Shown one piece after another: positions 53,961-62,419 of a stretch of DNA of 64,000 bases. Location: positions 359,233 to 423,232 of the forward strand of contig JAAFJO010000004.1 in NCBI GenBank assembly GCA_013298145.1, written 5' to 3'. Each line of letters begins with the position of its first letter. Within the stretch, counting starts at the first letter, position 1. Below the pieces are notes generated by a model. That model searched no databases and was not told the DNA's origin. It worked only from the letters and a program-made list of their open reading frames with translations. This stretch comes from Betaproteobacteria bacterium. Lineage in GTDB: Bacteria; Pseudomonadota; Gammaproteobacteria; Burkholderiales; Casimicrobiaceae. The translations under genes were made by a program, and so were the position numbers.

Positions 53961-55682
53961 CTAAACAGCTTCTTTGCGCAGCTCTTTGCGCAAAATTTTT
54001 CCGATAGGCGTCTTCGGCAATTCATCGCGGAACACGATCTTCGCCGGAATCTTGTATCCGGTGAGCAATGTGCGGCAGTGCGCAAGCAGCTCGGCATCGG
54101 TCAAAGTCTCATCGCGTTTCACCACGAATGCGCGCACGGCTTCACCCGTTTTTGCATCTTTCACACCGATCACAGCCGCTTCGAGCACTTTGTCATGCTT
54201 CGAAAGCGCATCTTCGATTTCATTCGGATACACGTTGAATCCGGAGACGATGATCAAATCTTTTTTGCGATCCACGATGCGGAAGATGAAGTCGCTATCC
54301 ATCACCGCCACATCGCCCGTGAAAAGCCAGCCATCGCGCAATGTTTTTGCGGTGTCTTCTGCTTGGTTCCAATAGCCATGCATCACTTGCGGCCCGCGCA
54401 CAATAAGCTCGCCCGGTTCGCCCGCAGCAACGGGCTTGCCGTCATCATCAACCAAGCGAATCGCAGTGCCAGGTGCGGGGATGCCGATGGAATCCGTTTT
54501 GCGCAACCCTACAAACGGCTGGAAGCAAACCACGGGCGAGGATTCGGTGAGGCCGTAGCCTTCGGCAAGCGGCGCGCCTGTTACCTCTTCCCAGCGCTTT
54601 ACCACCGCGCTGTGCATCGCGGCCCCACCGCCGATTGCAGCCTTCAAGTGTTTCGGTGGAAACGCGAGGAACCATTCTTCGTTGAGAAGCGCGTTGTAGA
54701 GCGTGTTCACACCGGAAATCCAGGTCACGCGATAGTTTTCAAACGCACGCTGCAAGTTTTGAATCGGACGCGGTGAAGGGATCAGCAAATTGCGCGCACC
54801 GACGCGGTAGAACGAAAGCAGGTTCGCTGTGAATGCGAAGATGTGATAGACCGGCAGGGCCGTCAACACCGTCTCTTCGCCTTCGGTGATCTGGGCACGA
54901 CCCAACGCCAGAATTTGCTCAACATTCCAAAGCAAGTTGCCGTGAGTGAGCATTGCGCCCTTCGATACGCCCGTGGTGCCGCCGGTGTATTGGAGCAGCG
55001 CGAGATCGTCGTGCTTCAGCTTCTGCCAGTAGTTGTTTACCTCAACGCGAAGATCGCTTTTTGCTTGCGCGCCTTTTGCGATGGCCTCATTAATCGAGAC
55101 ATGTGGCAGCGATGTTGTGGGGATCGCCTTGTTCCAATACTTTTGGATGCCCTTGATGATCTGTCGCACGACCGGTGGGAAGAAGCTCGACACTGAACAC
55201 AGAATGACGTGCTTCACGCCTGTTTCGCGCTGAATCGTGGCCATCTTGTCAGCAAACATGTCGATCAACACGACCGCTTCCGCGCCCGAATCGTTGAACT
55301 GATGTTTCATTTCGCGCTCGGTGTAGAGCGGATTGGTGTTCACCAAGATGCAGCCGGCCTTGAGAATGCCGAACACCGTGATCGGCGTGCTCAAGCAATT
55401 CGGAAGCTGTACTGCAACGCGCGCGCCCGCTTTCAAGCCGAGCACTTCGCGCAGATACACGGCGAACGCATCGCTCATGCGATCAATATCGGCAAAGCTC
55501 AGATTGCCAAACATCCCATTGGGCATCACGCACGTGAACGCGGATTTGGTACCGAAGCGTTTCCCTGCCGCTTCGATCATTGCCGGCAGATTTGCGTCGC
55601 GCGGCGGCGCTAGTTTTGATTGAGCGCTGTCACCGTAATGCTTGCTCCACGGCGCCAGGTCATAAATCTCTTCTCTGTTCAT
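53961..55682 (-). CDS. fadD: Long-chain-fatty-acid-CoA ligase (FadD-like)
   Basis: 573 residues. Adenylate-forming motifs: P-loop-like YTGGTTGVSKGAM near 225, YGLTESSP near 360, TGDVAVMD near 437, DRKKDLIIVSGFNVYPNEIE near 455, and the C-terminal catalytic Lys in TPIGKILRKEL. It activates fatty or related carboxylic acids to CoA thioesters at the inner membrane. The BASS transporter gene follows closely and may supply the acid. The divergent region to 56119 contains a structured AT-rich element. Confidence 0.95.
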   Translation of the reverse strand: MNREEIYDLAPWSKHYGDSAQSKLAPPRDANLPAMIEAAGKRFGTKSAFTCVMPNGMFGNLSFADIDRMSDAFAVYLREVLGLKAGARVAVQLPNCLSTPITVFGILKAGCILVNTNPLYTEREMKHQFNDSGAEAVVLIDMFADKMATIQRETGVKHVILCSVSSFFPPVVRQIIKGIQKYWNKAIPTTSLPHVSINEAIAKGAQAKSDLRVEVNNYWQKLKHDDLALLQYTGGTTGVSKGAMLTHGNLLWNVEQILALGRAQITEGEETVLTALPVYHIFAFTANLLSFYRVGARNLLIPSPRPIQNLQRAFENYRVTWISGVNTLYNALLNEEWFLAFPPKHLKAAIGGGAAMHSAVVKRWEEVTGAPLAEGYGLTESSPVVCFQPFVGLRKTDSIGIPAPGTAIRLVDDDGKPVAAGEPGELIVRGPQVMHGYWNQAEDTAKTLRDGWLFTGDVAVMDSDFIFRIVDRKKDLIIVSGFNVYPNEIEDALSKHDKVLEAAVIGVKDAKTGEAVRAFVVKRDETLTDAELLAHCRTLLTGYKIPAKIVFRDELPKTPIGKILRKELRKEAV

Positions 55683-56118
55683 CTTGCTCCCCTTCCGTTC
55701 ATTCGGGCTGCCGCCGCTCGCACGGCGAAAAAGTAGGGGTCGAATGTAGGGAAATGAAGCCCCTCAAACGCTTAGGGGTAACGCGAGCGTGCGGGTAAGC
55801 CTAGCCGGGGAAGCGCACGGCGTAGGCGCGAGCCGTCGCGGCTTTGCATTTTCCCTACAGCTTTACTGCTTTTGCCCTTTATTTATTGGGGCTAAGGGCA
55901 AATTTATTTATGTTTTTATAAGTAAGTTTTATGACATCTAGCCCCAATTCAAAATGGACTTCGGTCTTATTTCTTTTTTCGTTTACGGCAAAAGGCGCAA
56001 AAAAATCTCTGGGCACACACGCCCCACACACGGATGTCCACTGCAGTGAACCGAGCCCTCCCGCGCGCCGACTCACCTTCCAACATCGTTTCATCCGAGA
56101 CGGATTTGGGAGCCACTC
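55683..56118. other. Divergent regulatory region with structured AT-rich element
   Basis: 435 bp between fadD and the secreted unknown. It holds TTTATTGGGGCTA at 55882-55894 (the 13-mer, reversed) and TAGCCCCAAT at 55939-55948, which pair perfectly over 10 bp, and a competing hairpin TTTGCCCTT/AAGGGCAAA at 55871-55879 and 55894-55902. The rest has no gene. Confidence 0.6.
55871..55948. repeat. TAGCCCCAATAAA element with two alternative hairpins
   Basis: Pair 1: ATTGGGGCTA (55885-55894) with TAGCCCCAAT (55939-55948). Pair 2: TTTGCCCTT (55871-55879) with AAGGGCAAA (55894-55902). The arms of the two overlap at base 55894 and the loop of one contains an arm of the other, so only one can form fully. 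Confidence 0.65.
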
Positions 56119-57294
56119 ATGACTTTACAGACAATCACATTCGATTGCGATCACAAACAACAAAGCCGCCGCAACAAAGCGTCGGTTGCGGGATTCGCTC
56201 TCGCGGCATCACTCGCGTGGGTGTTCAGTCACTCGCCAAATGCGGGCGCAAAAGATGTTGACGTTTATCTTTGGTACACCAAAGCGCCAACGATCTACGT
56301 AGAAGCACAGCAAGGCGCATACGCGGCGCTCTCCGCCGAAAAGAACGGTAGCCCCTACATCGCCTTTGAGGCCGACATCGACATTCTGGGCGGACAAGAT
56401 CGCATTCGCGAATGGAATTTCGCCCCGAACATGAAAGCGCTCGGTCAATCGTGGGGCTGGTCGTTTGGTACCTCGCGCCCACCCGAGCAAGGCTGGGGCG
56501 TGGTTCGCCAGAGCTATGGCTTCGGGGATCGGCCAAAAACCGTGCGCCAAAAGATCGTGATGCTAGCGAGCAGAGATTTCGTGAAGCAATTCGCGATTGA
56601 CGCATGTAACGCAAACGTCGCTTCGCTGCGAAACCAAGGAAAAAGTAACCCCGAAATTTTCGGCAGCGACCGCGTGATCAACGTGCAAACGGGGCACCGA
56701 TCACAAGTGACCTACACCAACATCGCCGACACCGACAAATCGCAAGTGCAGGAAGCGCCCGGTACGCCGCAGAAGCAAGCCGCGATCGTGTGCATGAAAA
56801 CCAATCCGCAACGCGTGCCGCCGCCGCAGAATTACGAAGCGCCGGTTACCGTTACGCAATCATCGCTCACCATCATCGAAAAGGCGAGCGCCAACGGTGC
56901 GTGTAAAGTGATCCTCTCTGGCGTCGTGCAAACGAATCTCGCCAATCGCGAAGTGAAGTTCCGCTACGAACACAGCGCGGGCAACAAAAGCGATGTGAAG
57001 AGCGTGAACACCGATCACTCGAAAACCGCGTTTTTCTCCCACGAATACGACGTGCCCAACAATGCGCATGGCAATGAAACCGGCTTTATTCGCATGGTAG
57101 GCACCGCGCCCGCATTCGAAACGCAATGGAAGAGCTACGCGATGAGCTGCGTGAACAAAGCGCCAGGCGGTTTGCAAAGCGCGGGCGGCGGTGCTGCCCC
57201 GAAGATGCCGCCCCAAGCGACCCGCGCACTCACACAACCGGCCACGCCAACGGTGACGCCACCGCGAGCCCACGAGCGCGCAAAAACACCTTAA
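56119..57294 (+). CDS. Secreted protein of unknown function
   Basis: 391 residues with a short N-terminal hydrophobic segment (FALAASLAWVFSHSPNAGA) and then a soluble region. I recognise no domain. The middle is rich in aromatic and charged residues (AFEADIDILGGQDRIREWNF, WGWSFGTSRPPEQGWGVV). A beta-sandwich-like part follows (about 230-330) and the tail is Pro/Thr/Ala-rich. A Cys at about 171 and two others could form disulphides. No operon partner. Translation start follows GGGAG. Confidence 0.5.
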   Translation: MTLQTITFDCDHKQQSRRNKASVAGFALAASLAWVFSHSPNAGAKDVDVYLWYTKAPTIYVEAQQGAYAALSAEKNGSPYIAFEADIDILGGQDRIREWNFAPNMKALGQSWGWSFGTSRPPEQGWGVVRQSYGFGDRPKTVRQKIVMLASRDFVKQFAIDACNANVASLRNQGKSNPEIFGSDRVINVQTGHRSQVTYTNIADTDKSQVQEAPGTPQKQAAIVCMKTNPQRVPPPQNYEAPVTVTQSSLTIIEKASANGACKVILSGVVQTNLANREVKFRYEHSAGNKSDVKSVNTDHSKTAFFSHEYDVPNNAHGNETGFIRMVGTAPAFETQWKSYAMSCVNKAPGGLQSAGGGAAPKMPPQATRALTQPATPTVTPPRAHERAKTP

Positions 57295-57332
57295 TTCACT
57301 TACAGAAAGCGCGCGTCAGGAGCGATAACGCC

Positions 57333-57986
57333 CTACGCGCGCTTCATCGCTTCTAGCGCGCTGGCAACATGGGTCATGGCGGTATCGACGAAGCGCAGTT
57401 CCTCATCGCTAAATCGCCCGGTCATCGCAGTCACCACTTCGCCTTGAATCGCATAGGCGGCTTCGGCCAGGGCAAATCCCTTCGTCGTCAGATGCAGTAA
57501 GCGCGCACGGGCATCGACCTCGCTCGGCGTTCGAACCACCAAGCCCGCGCCTTCCATCCGCGTCACCAGCATGCTGATTCCGCTTTTTGCCACGAAGCAA
57601 CGCTCTGCCAACTGCTGTTGCGTGAGCCCCGGTAAACGCAGCAAATTCACCAACACTTCATGCTCCGCCAGCGACAAATTGAGCGACGCAAGCCGTTCGG
57701 TAAGCGTCGCAGTGCAAAGGTTGTAAGCGCGCACCACACTCAGCCACGATTGCACCGCCAGCGCTGACGGCAAAGCCGCCTGAGTCTCGCCCGCGGGCGA
57801 GCGGATAGCAGCCGCCTTCGAGCGCGACGCGATCGCGCGGGCATCGGGCACTTGCGCGGTCGTGCGCGTGCGCGCACGAGGCGGCGTCACCTTCGGCGCA
57901 ACGCTTTGCCCGCGCGGCGTGGCGCCCGGCTTAGCCGCACGCTTCGAGGCCGCGCCCTGCGGTTTGGCGACTGCTTTTCGATTCAT
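57333..57986 (-). CDS. MarR family regulator with basic N-terminal extension
   Basis: 217 residues. Residues ~1-65 are a low-complexity Ala/Pro/Arg/Lys-rich tail. The MarR domain follows (about 75-217): LAEHEVLVNLLRLPGLTQQQLAERCFVAKSGISMLVTRMEGAGLVVRT, with the wing DARARLLHLTTKG. Divergent from an acyl-CoA thioesterase gene; two palindromes at 58033-58066 are probable operators. The start at 58019 would add 11 residues; either is possible. The basic tail may bind DNA non-specifically; inference. Confidence 0.87.
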   Translation of the reverse strand: MNRKAVAKPQGAASKRAAKPGATPRGQSVAPKVTPPRARTRTTAQVPDARAIASRSKAAAIRSPAGETQAALPSALAVQSWLSVVRAYNLCTATLTERLASLNLSLAEHEVLVNLLRLPGLTQQQLAERCFVAKSGISMLVTRMEGAGLVVRTPSEVDARARLLHLTTKGFALAEAAYAIQGEVVTAMTGRFSDEELRFVDTAMTHVASALEAMKRA

Positions 57987-58032
57987 CCACGCATTTTCGC
58001 GCACTTGGCAATGCGGCATGTTTTGCTATTTA

Positions 58033-58066
58033 GTTCAATCTTGAACCGTTTCGTTCAATTTTGAAC
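58033..58066. promoter_or_regulatory. Tandem MarR operator palindromes (GTTCAANNTTGAAC)
   Basis: GTTCAATCTTGAAC at 58033-58046 and GTTCAATTTTGAAC at 58053-58066, centres 20 bp apart (two helical turns), between marR and the divergent thioesterase gene. Confidence 0.8.
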
Positions 58067-58103
58067 TATTATTCGGGTTCTACGAACCTGGCCCCAGATC
58101 CCC

Positions 58104-58634
58104 ATGAATCTCTATCTTCGTTTGCTTTGGACCTTCCTGCGCGGCTGGCGCAAATCGAAACTGCGCGCTGGCGACACGCTGGTTCGCAGCTTTCGCGTGT
58201 GGCCCAATGATCTCGACATCAATGGCCACATGAACAACGGCCGCTATCTCACCATGATCGATCTCATGCTGATCGAATACTTCGTTCGGATTGGATTCGC
58301 CAAAGTGCTCATCAAAAACGGCTGGCGACCGATGGCAGGCGGCTCTTTCATCAGCTATCGCCGCGGGCTCAAGCCATTCCAGAAATACACCCTCAAATTC
58401 CGACTCGACGCCTGCGACGAGCAATGGAATTACATGCGCTTCGAATTCAGCGACGGCGAAAAACTATGTGCCGCCGGATACATGAAAGGCACCGCCGTCA
58501 GCAAACAAGGTTTCGTAAAAAACGAAACCTCCTACGCCGCGATGAACGAACCCATCTACCCCGCGCCAGTGCCGGAAGCGGTGAGAGATTGGTTGATTGC
58601 GGAGCGAGGGGTGGTGGGCGCGAACTGGCAGTGA
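58104..58634 (+). CDS. Acyl-CoA thioesterase (4HBT/THEM6-like hotdog)
   Basis: 176 residues. The 4-hydroxybenzoyl-CoA thioesterase-like motif reads NDLDINGHMNNGRYLTMIDLM near residue 35, with the catalytic Asp in the NDLD part, as in YbgC/THEM6-type thioesterases. A hydrophobic N-terminus may anchor it. It is divergent from the MarR gene and its operators, so it is likely self-regulated by acyl-CoA or another ligand. It is the last gene before the CRISPR locus. Confidence 0.9.
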   Translation: MNLYLRLLWTFLRGWRKSKLRAGDTLVRSFRVWPNDLDINGHMNNGRYLTMIDLMLIEYFVRIGFAKVLIKNGWRPMAGGSFISYRRGLKPFQKYTLKFRLDACDEQWNYMRFEFSDGEKLCAAGYMKGTAVSKQGFVKNETSYAAMNEPIYPAPVPEAVRDWLIAERGVVGANWQ

Positions 58635-58670
58635 CGTAAACGCAACAAATCGGCGAAGGGCTACCACCTA

Positions 58671-58688
58671 CCTATCAAAATTGATAGG
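58671..58688. promoter_or_regulatory. Perfect 18-bp palindrome downstream of the thioesterase
   Basis: CCTATCAA-AA-TTGATAGG. The core TCAA-NN-TTGA is shared with the two MarR operators at 58033-58066. Position: 37 bp after the thioesterase stop, 46 bp before a terminator. Confidence 0.5.
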
Positions 58689-58718
58689 TTCGACGAAGAG
58701 CTCAGAGTGAACACTTGA

Positions 58719-58758
58719 GGATCAAAGAGCCGCTACATGCGGCTTTTTCTTTTGATCC
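58719..58758 (+). terminator. Terminator after the thioesterase gene
   Basis: Inner stem AGCCGC/GCGGCT with TACAT loop and a TTTTCTTTT tail. An outer stem GGATCAAA/TTTGATCC encloses it. It separates the thioesterase from the CRISPR locus. Confidence 0.8.
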
Positions 58759-58833
58759 ACGGCAAACGCGCTCGCCGAACAAGGAAGATCGTTTGCACGC
58801 ACTTGCGCGCTCAGATGCGTGAAGATACAAATG

Positions 58834-58933
58834 AAAAACCCAGCGACCTTTCGGCGGCTGGGTTTTGGATACGGACGAGGCCTTCGCCAAGTCCTTATTG
58901 CAGCAACGGCTCTCACCCCGGATAGCAACAACA
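58834..58933 (-). ncRNA. tracrRNA of the type II-C locus
   Basis: Read on the minus strand. The 5' part (about 58890-58933) contains an anti-repeat: TATCCGGGGTGAGAG, then CCGTTGCTGC, which pairs with the crRNA repeat over a ~17-bp upper stem and an 8-bp lower stem around an internal loop. CAATAAGG follows, as in Neisseria tracrRNA. A nexus-like hairpin GGAC-GGC-GAAG-GCC-GTCC comes next. It ends in a terminator AAACCCAGC/GCTGGGTTT with TTTTTC at 58834-58838. The 5' end is estimated from a -10 box. Confidence 0.85.
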
Positions 58934-58939
58934 AGACGT

Positions 58940-58968
58940 ATGATAGGAGAAGAACGAATGACCGGCAA
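58940..58968 (-). promoter_or_regulatory. Predicted tracrRNA promoter overlapping the cas9 start
   Basis: On the minus strand TTGCCG (58968-58963), 17-bp spacer, TATCAT (58945-58940). The -35 lies inside the second and third codons of cas9 and the spacer covers its ATG and Shine-Dalgarno. Initiation near 58933 is expected. Confidence 0.6.
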
Positions 58969-61900
58969 CCCCTCGCCCACATCAGCGCATGACGCATCGC
59001 AACCGCCCGTCGCAAAACCGAAACTTTATCGTGGGCTCACCAAAGACCAGATCAACGCGCTCGGTCCACTCACGTTTGGATTCGATATTGGCATCGCCTC
59101 AGTGGGTTGGGCGGTCCTATCGGAAACGCGGATTGTGGATTTGGGAGTGCGATGCTTCGATAAAGCCGAGACTGCGGACAAAGGCGAATCGCTCAATCTC
59201 GCACGCCGAACCGCTCGATTGCTCCGTCGTCGGCTGCGTCGTCGCGCGTGGCGATTGACCAAACTCGCCCGTTGCCTGAGGCGGCACGGGGTTCTTCAGG
59301 ACGCGAAATACTTCTCGAAAGAACCTAGCTTTGGCGACTCAACTTGGGTACTTCGCGATGCGGCGCGATCTCGTTTGCTTCAACCTATCGAATGGGCGCG
59401 CGTAATTTTTCATCTCTGCAAGCATCGGGGTTTTCACTGGATCAGCAAAGCGGAAGCGCTCGCGGCTGACGGTGATGCAGCGAGCGAGAGCGGACGCGTC
59501 AAGAAAGGCTTAGCCGAAACGTCGCGAATGATGCGCGAAAAAGGCTACGAAACCGCAGCGCAAATGGTTTTGGCCGAGTTCCCGGAATCACAGCGAAATA
59601 AGCGCGGCGAGTATTCAAAAGCCTTGTCGCGCGTCTTGCTCGATCAAGAGTTTCGCTTATTGTTTGAACGGCAGCGCGGCTTTGGTAATACGTTGGCGAG
59701 CGCGGCCTTGGAAGCTGAAGTGCTCGGCAGTGGCGACCGCCGCTCTGGATTGTTTTGGGCGCAAAAGCCACCGCTGGCTGGTGCTGACCTGCTCAAGATG
59801 CTCGGCAAGTGCACGTTCGAGCGAGAAGAGTATCGCGCCCCAAAAGCATCCTTCACTGCCGAGCGGCACGTTTGGCTGACCCGTCTGAATAATCTGCGAA
59901 TGACGGTGGACGGCATTACCCGTCCGCTCGACGAGAGCGAACGAGCCCTCGCTCTCGCGCTGCCTTATGTATCGGGCGAAAAATTCTCGTACAAAAACTT
60001 GCGTACGGCTCTCGAAAAAGCAGGGCTCCCAAAATCATTCCGCTTCGCGGGATTGAGCTATCCGAGCGAGAGGCAACGAGAGGAAAACAAAGCAAAAGAC
60101 CCAGAAGGCGAAGTGCTCATCAAATTGCCTGCGTGGCACGAATTGCGTCTAGCGTTCAAGCGCGCGGATTCAGAAACGATTTGGCAGAAACTTTCGACTG
60201 ATTCGCTCGCGGGACGGCCTGAACAGCTCGACCAAATCGCCTGGGTTCTAAGCGTCTACAAAGATGATGAGGAAGTCGAACGCGAGTTAAGGAAACTCGC
60301 TCTTCCCGATGCAGAGACGTCCATAGAAATTCTGCTCGGGATCCGCTTCGATAAGTTTCACGCGCTTTCGATAAAAGCGCTTCGGCAAATCGTTCCGAAG
60401 ATGGAGCGAGGCAAACGGTACGATGAAGCCGTCGCTGCGATTCCGGAATACGCTCACCACAGCCAACCCGAATCACGTCGCCACGAAAAGCGTACGCTAT
60501 TGCCTTCGTTTTATCGAGGCGCAGATCGTTCAGGCAAACTGCTCTTCAACGAGAATCTGGATATCCCGCGAAATCCTGTCGTCTTGCGAGCCTTGAATCA
60601 AGCGCGCAAAGTGCTCAACGCGTTGGTGAAAGTCTACGGTTCACCCGCGCAAGTAAACATCGAGATGGCCCGCGATCTATCGAGGCCGCTCGATGAGCGC
60701 AAGAAAGTCAAAAGGCTACAAGATGAATTTCGCGAACGAAACGAAGCGTCGAAAGAGCATTTCGCGTCGTGCTTTGAACGGAAACCCACGGGTATCGAGC
60801 ATGAGAAGTGGCTTCTATTCCGCGAGCAACACAGCAAATGCGCATATTCTTTACTGCCGCTTGATGCCAACCGGGTGGTGAACGATCCGACCTATGTCGA
60901 AATCGATCACGCGTTACCTTACTCTCGAAGCTACGACGATAGCAAAAACAACAAAGTGCTGGTGCTCAAGGTGGAGAACCAGCGCAAAGGGAATCGCACC
61001 CCGTTCGAGTATTTGACCTCCTTCGAGGGCGGCGAAAACAGTGCGCGCTGGCGCGAATTTGTCGGTTTCGTCGAGAGCAACAAAGCTTATCGGCAAGCGA
61101 AGCGCTCGCGTTTACTGCGTAAAAACTACGGCAAAGACGAAGCGAAATCGTTCATGGAACGCAATTTGAACGACACGCGCTACATCTGCAAATTCTTCAA
61201 GAACTTAGTAGAGCAGCATTTGCAACTGGCTGAAACGAGCGATTCGAAACGCTGCGTCGTGCTCAACGGGCAGCTCACTTCGTTTCTTCGCGCACGTTGG
61301 GGGTTGCTCAAGGTTCGCGAAGAAAGCGATCGACATCATGCACTTGATTCCGTCGTTGTGGCAGCTTGCGATCACGGTATGGTGAAACGGCTTTCGGATT
61401 ACGCGCGGCGACGCGAGCTTGAATCGGTAAGTAGCGGATTCGTCGATCTCGAGACAGGTGAAATCATTGATGGCGCGATGCTCGCGCGCCTTGAGAAAGA
61501 TTTCCCCGCGCCGTGGGAACACTTCAGGCATGAATTGGAAGCTCGCCTCAAACTAGACGACCTCACGTTCATGCGCGAGACGCTCTCGATGCTCGGCAAC
61601 TACGACGAATCTGCGCTCGGCGCAGCCAAACCGCTGTTCGTCTCGCGCGCACCGCAACGGCGCAACGGCGGGGCGGCGCATAAGGAAACGATTTATTCGC
61701 AACCGCCGGATTCCGTGCTCGCGCAGGAGGGTGCAGTAAAACAGCGCGTCGCGCTGACTTCGCTATCAATAAAGGATTTGGATCGCTTGGTTGACCCTGA
61801 CCGTAACGAACGACTATACACAGCGATTCGCGAGCGGATGGAAGAATTTGGCGGCAAGGCGGATAAAGCTTTTGCCGCGGACAAGCCCCTATACAAACCA

Positions 61901-62419
61901 GACAAATTTGGCGCGCTTATAGGGCCAATCGTTCGTTGCGTTAACGTACGAATCGACAAAATGTCGGGCATTCCCATTCGCGCCGGCATCGCGAAAAACG
62001 ACACCATGCTTCGCGTCGATGTGTTTCAGTCGAAGAAAGACAAACGATTTCATCTCGTTCCTGTTTACGTACATCATCGTGTGACGGGGCTACCGAATCG
62101 GGCAATCGTTGCGTTCAAAGACGAGACGGATTGGACAGAGATAGACGACAGCTTTGGGTTCTTGTTTTCTTTGTGCCCGAACGATCTCATTGAGATTACC
62201 CAGAAAGGCAAAGCGGCGATTCGTGGTTACTACGCAAGTTGCCATCGCGGCACAGGCAATGTGAATCTCTGGGCGCACGACCGAAGTTCGAACGTGGGAA
62301 AAGCGGGAGCGATTGAAGGACTAGGCGTAAAAACCGCTGTGTCGCTTGTAAAACTTAATGCCGACGTTCTTGGGAACATCTTTCCGGCACCGTCCGAAAC
62401 ACGCCGTGACCTGGCGTAG
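58958..62419 (+). CDS. cas9: Cas9 endonuclease, type II-C
   Basis: 1153 residues. RuvC-I Asp43 in FGFDIGIASVGWAV, an Arg-rich bridge helix (about 80-110), recognition lobe, RuvC-II Glu569 in VNIEMARDL, HNH with Asp650-His651 and Asn674 (EIDHALPYSRSYDDS...ENQRKGN), RuvC-III His794 and Asp797 in RHHALDSVVVAA, and a C-terminal WED/PAM-interacting region. All nuclease residues are intact. The HNH closely resembles Neisseria Cas9. The start at 58958 follows AGGAGA by seven bases; a longer frame to 58865 would run into the tracrRNA. An unusual ~38-residue N-terminal extension precedes RuvC-I. PAM is not deducible. Confidence 0.96.
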   Translation: MTGNPSPTSAHDASQPPVAKPKLYRGLTKDQINALGPLTFGFDIGIASVGWAVLSETRIVDLGVRCFDKAETADKGESLNLARRTARLLRRRLRRRAWRLTKLARCLRRHGVLQDAKYFSKEPSFGDSTWVLRDAARSRLLQPIEWARVIFHLCKHRGFHWISKAEALAADGDAASESGRVKKGLAETSRMMREKGYETAAQMVLAEFPESQRNKRGEYSKALSRVLLDQEFRLLFERQRGFGNTLASAALEAEVLGSGDRRSGLFWAQKPPLAGADLLKMLGKCTFEREEYRAPKASFTAERHVWLTRLNNLRMTVDGITRPLDESERALALALPYVSGEKFSYKNLRTALEKAGLPKSFRFAGLSYPSERQREENKAKDPEGEVLIKLPAWHELRLAFKRADSETIWQKLSTDSLAGRPEQLDQIAWVLSVYKDDEEVERELRKLALPDAETSIEILLGIRFDKFHALSIKALRQIVPKMERGKRYDEAVAAIPEYAHHSQPESRRHEKRTLLPSFYRGADRSGKLLFNENLDIPRNPVVLRALNQARKVLNALVKVYGSPAQVNIEMARDLSRPLDERKKVKRLQDEFRERNEASKEHFASCFERKPTGIEHEKWLLFREQHSKCAYSLLPLDANRVVNDPTYVEIDHALPYSRSYDDSKNNKVLVLKVENQRKGNRTPFEYLTSFEGGENSARWREFVGFVESNKAYRQAKRSRLLRKNYGKDEAKSFMERNLNDTRYICKFFKNLVEQHLQLAETSDSKRCVVLNGQLTSFLRARWGLLKVREESDRHHALDSVVVAACDHGMVKRLSDYARRRELESVSSGFVDLETGEIIDGAMLARLEKDFPAPWEHFRHELEARLKLDDLTFMRETLSMLGNYDESALGAAKPLFVSRAPQRRNGGAAHKETIYSQPPDSVLAQEGAVKQRVALTSLSIKDLDRLVDPDRNERLYTAIRERMEEFGGKADKAFAADKPLYKPDKFGALIGPIVRCVNVRIDKMSGIPIRAGIAKNDTMLRVDVFQSKKDKRFHLVPVYVHHRVTGLPNRAIVAFKDETDWTEIDDSFGFLFSLCPNDLIEITQKGKAAIRGYYASCHRGTGNVNLWAHDRSSNVGKAGAIEGLGVKTAVSLVKLNADVLGNIFPAPSETRRDLA

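Noticed and set aside
58826..58831. Possible plus-strand cas9 promoter TTGCGC-N17-TACAAA (58803-58831)
   Set aside because: Both boxes match consensus poorly and transcription would have to cross the tracrRNA terminator hairpin; not strong enough to call.
58865..58957. Longer cas9 start at 58865
   Set aside because: The extra 31 codons coincide with the tracrRNA anti-repeat and nexus and lack an ATG with Shine-Dalgarno; the ATG at 58958 has one.
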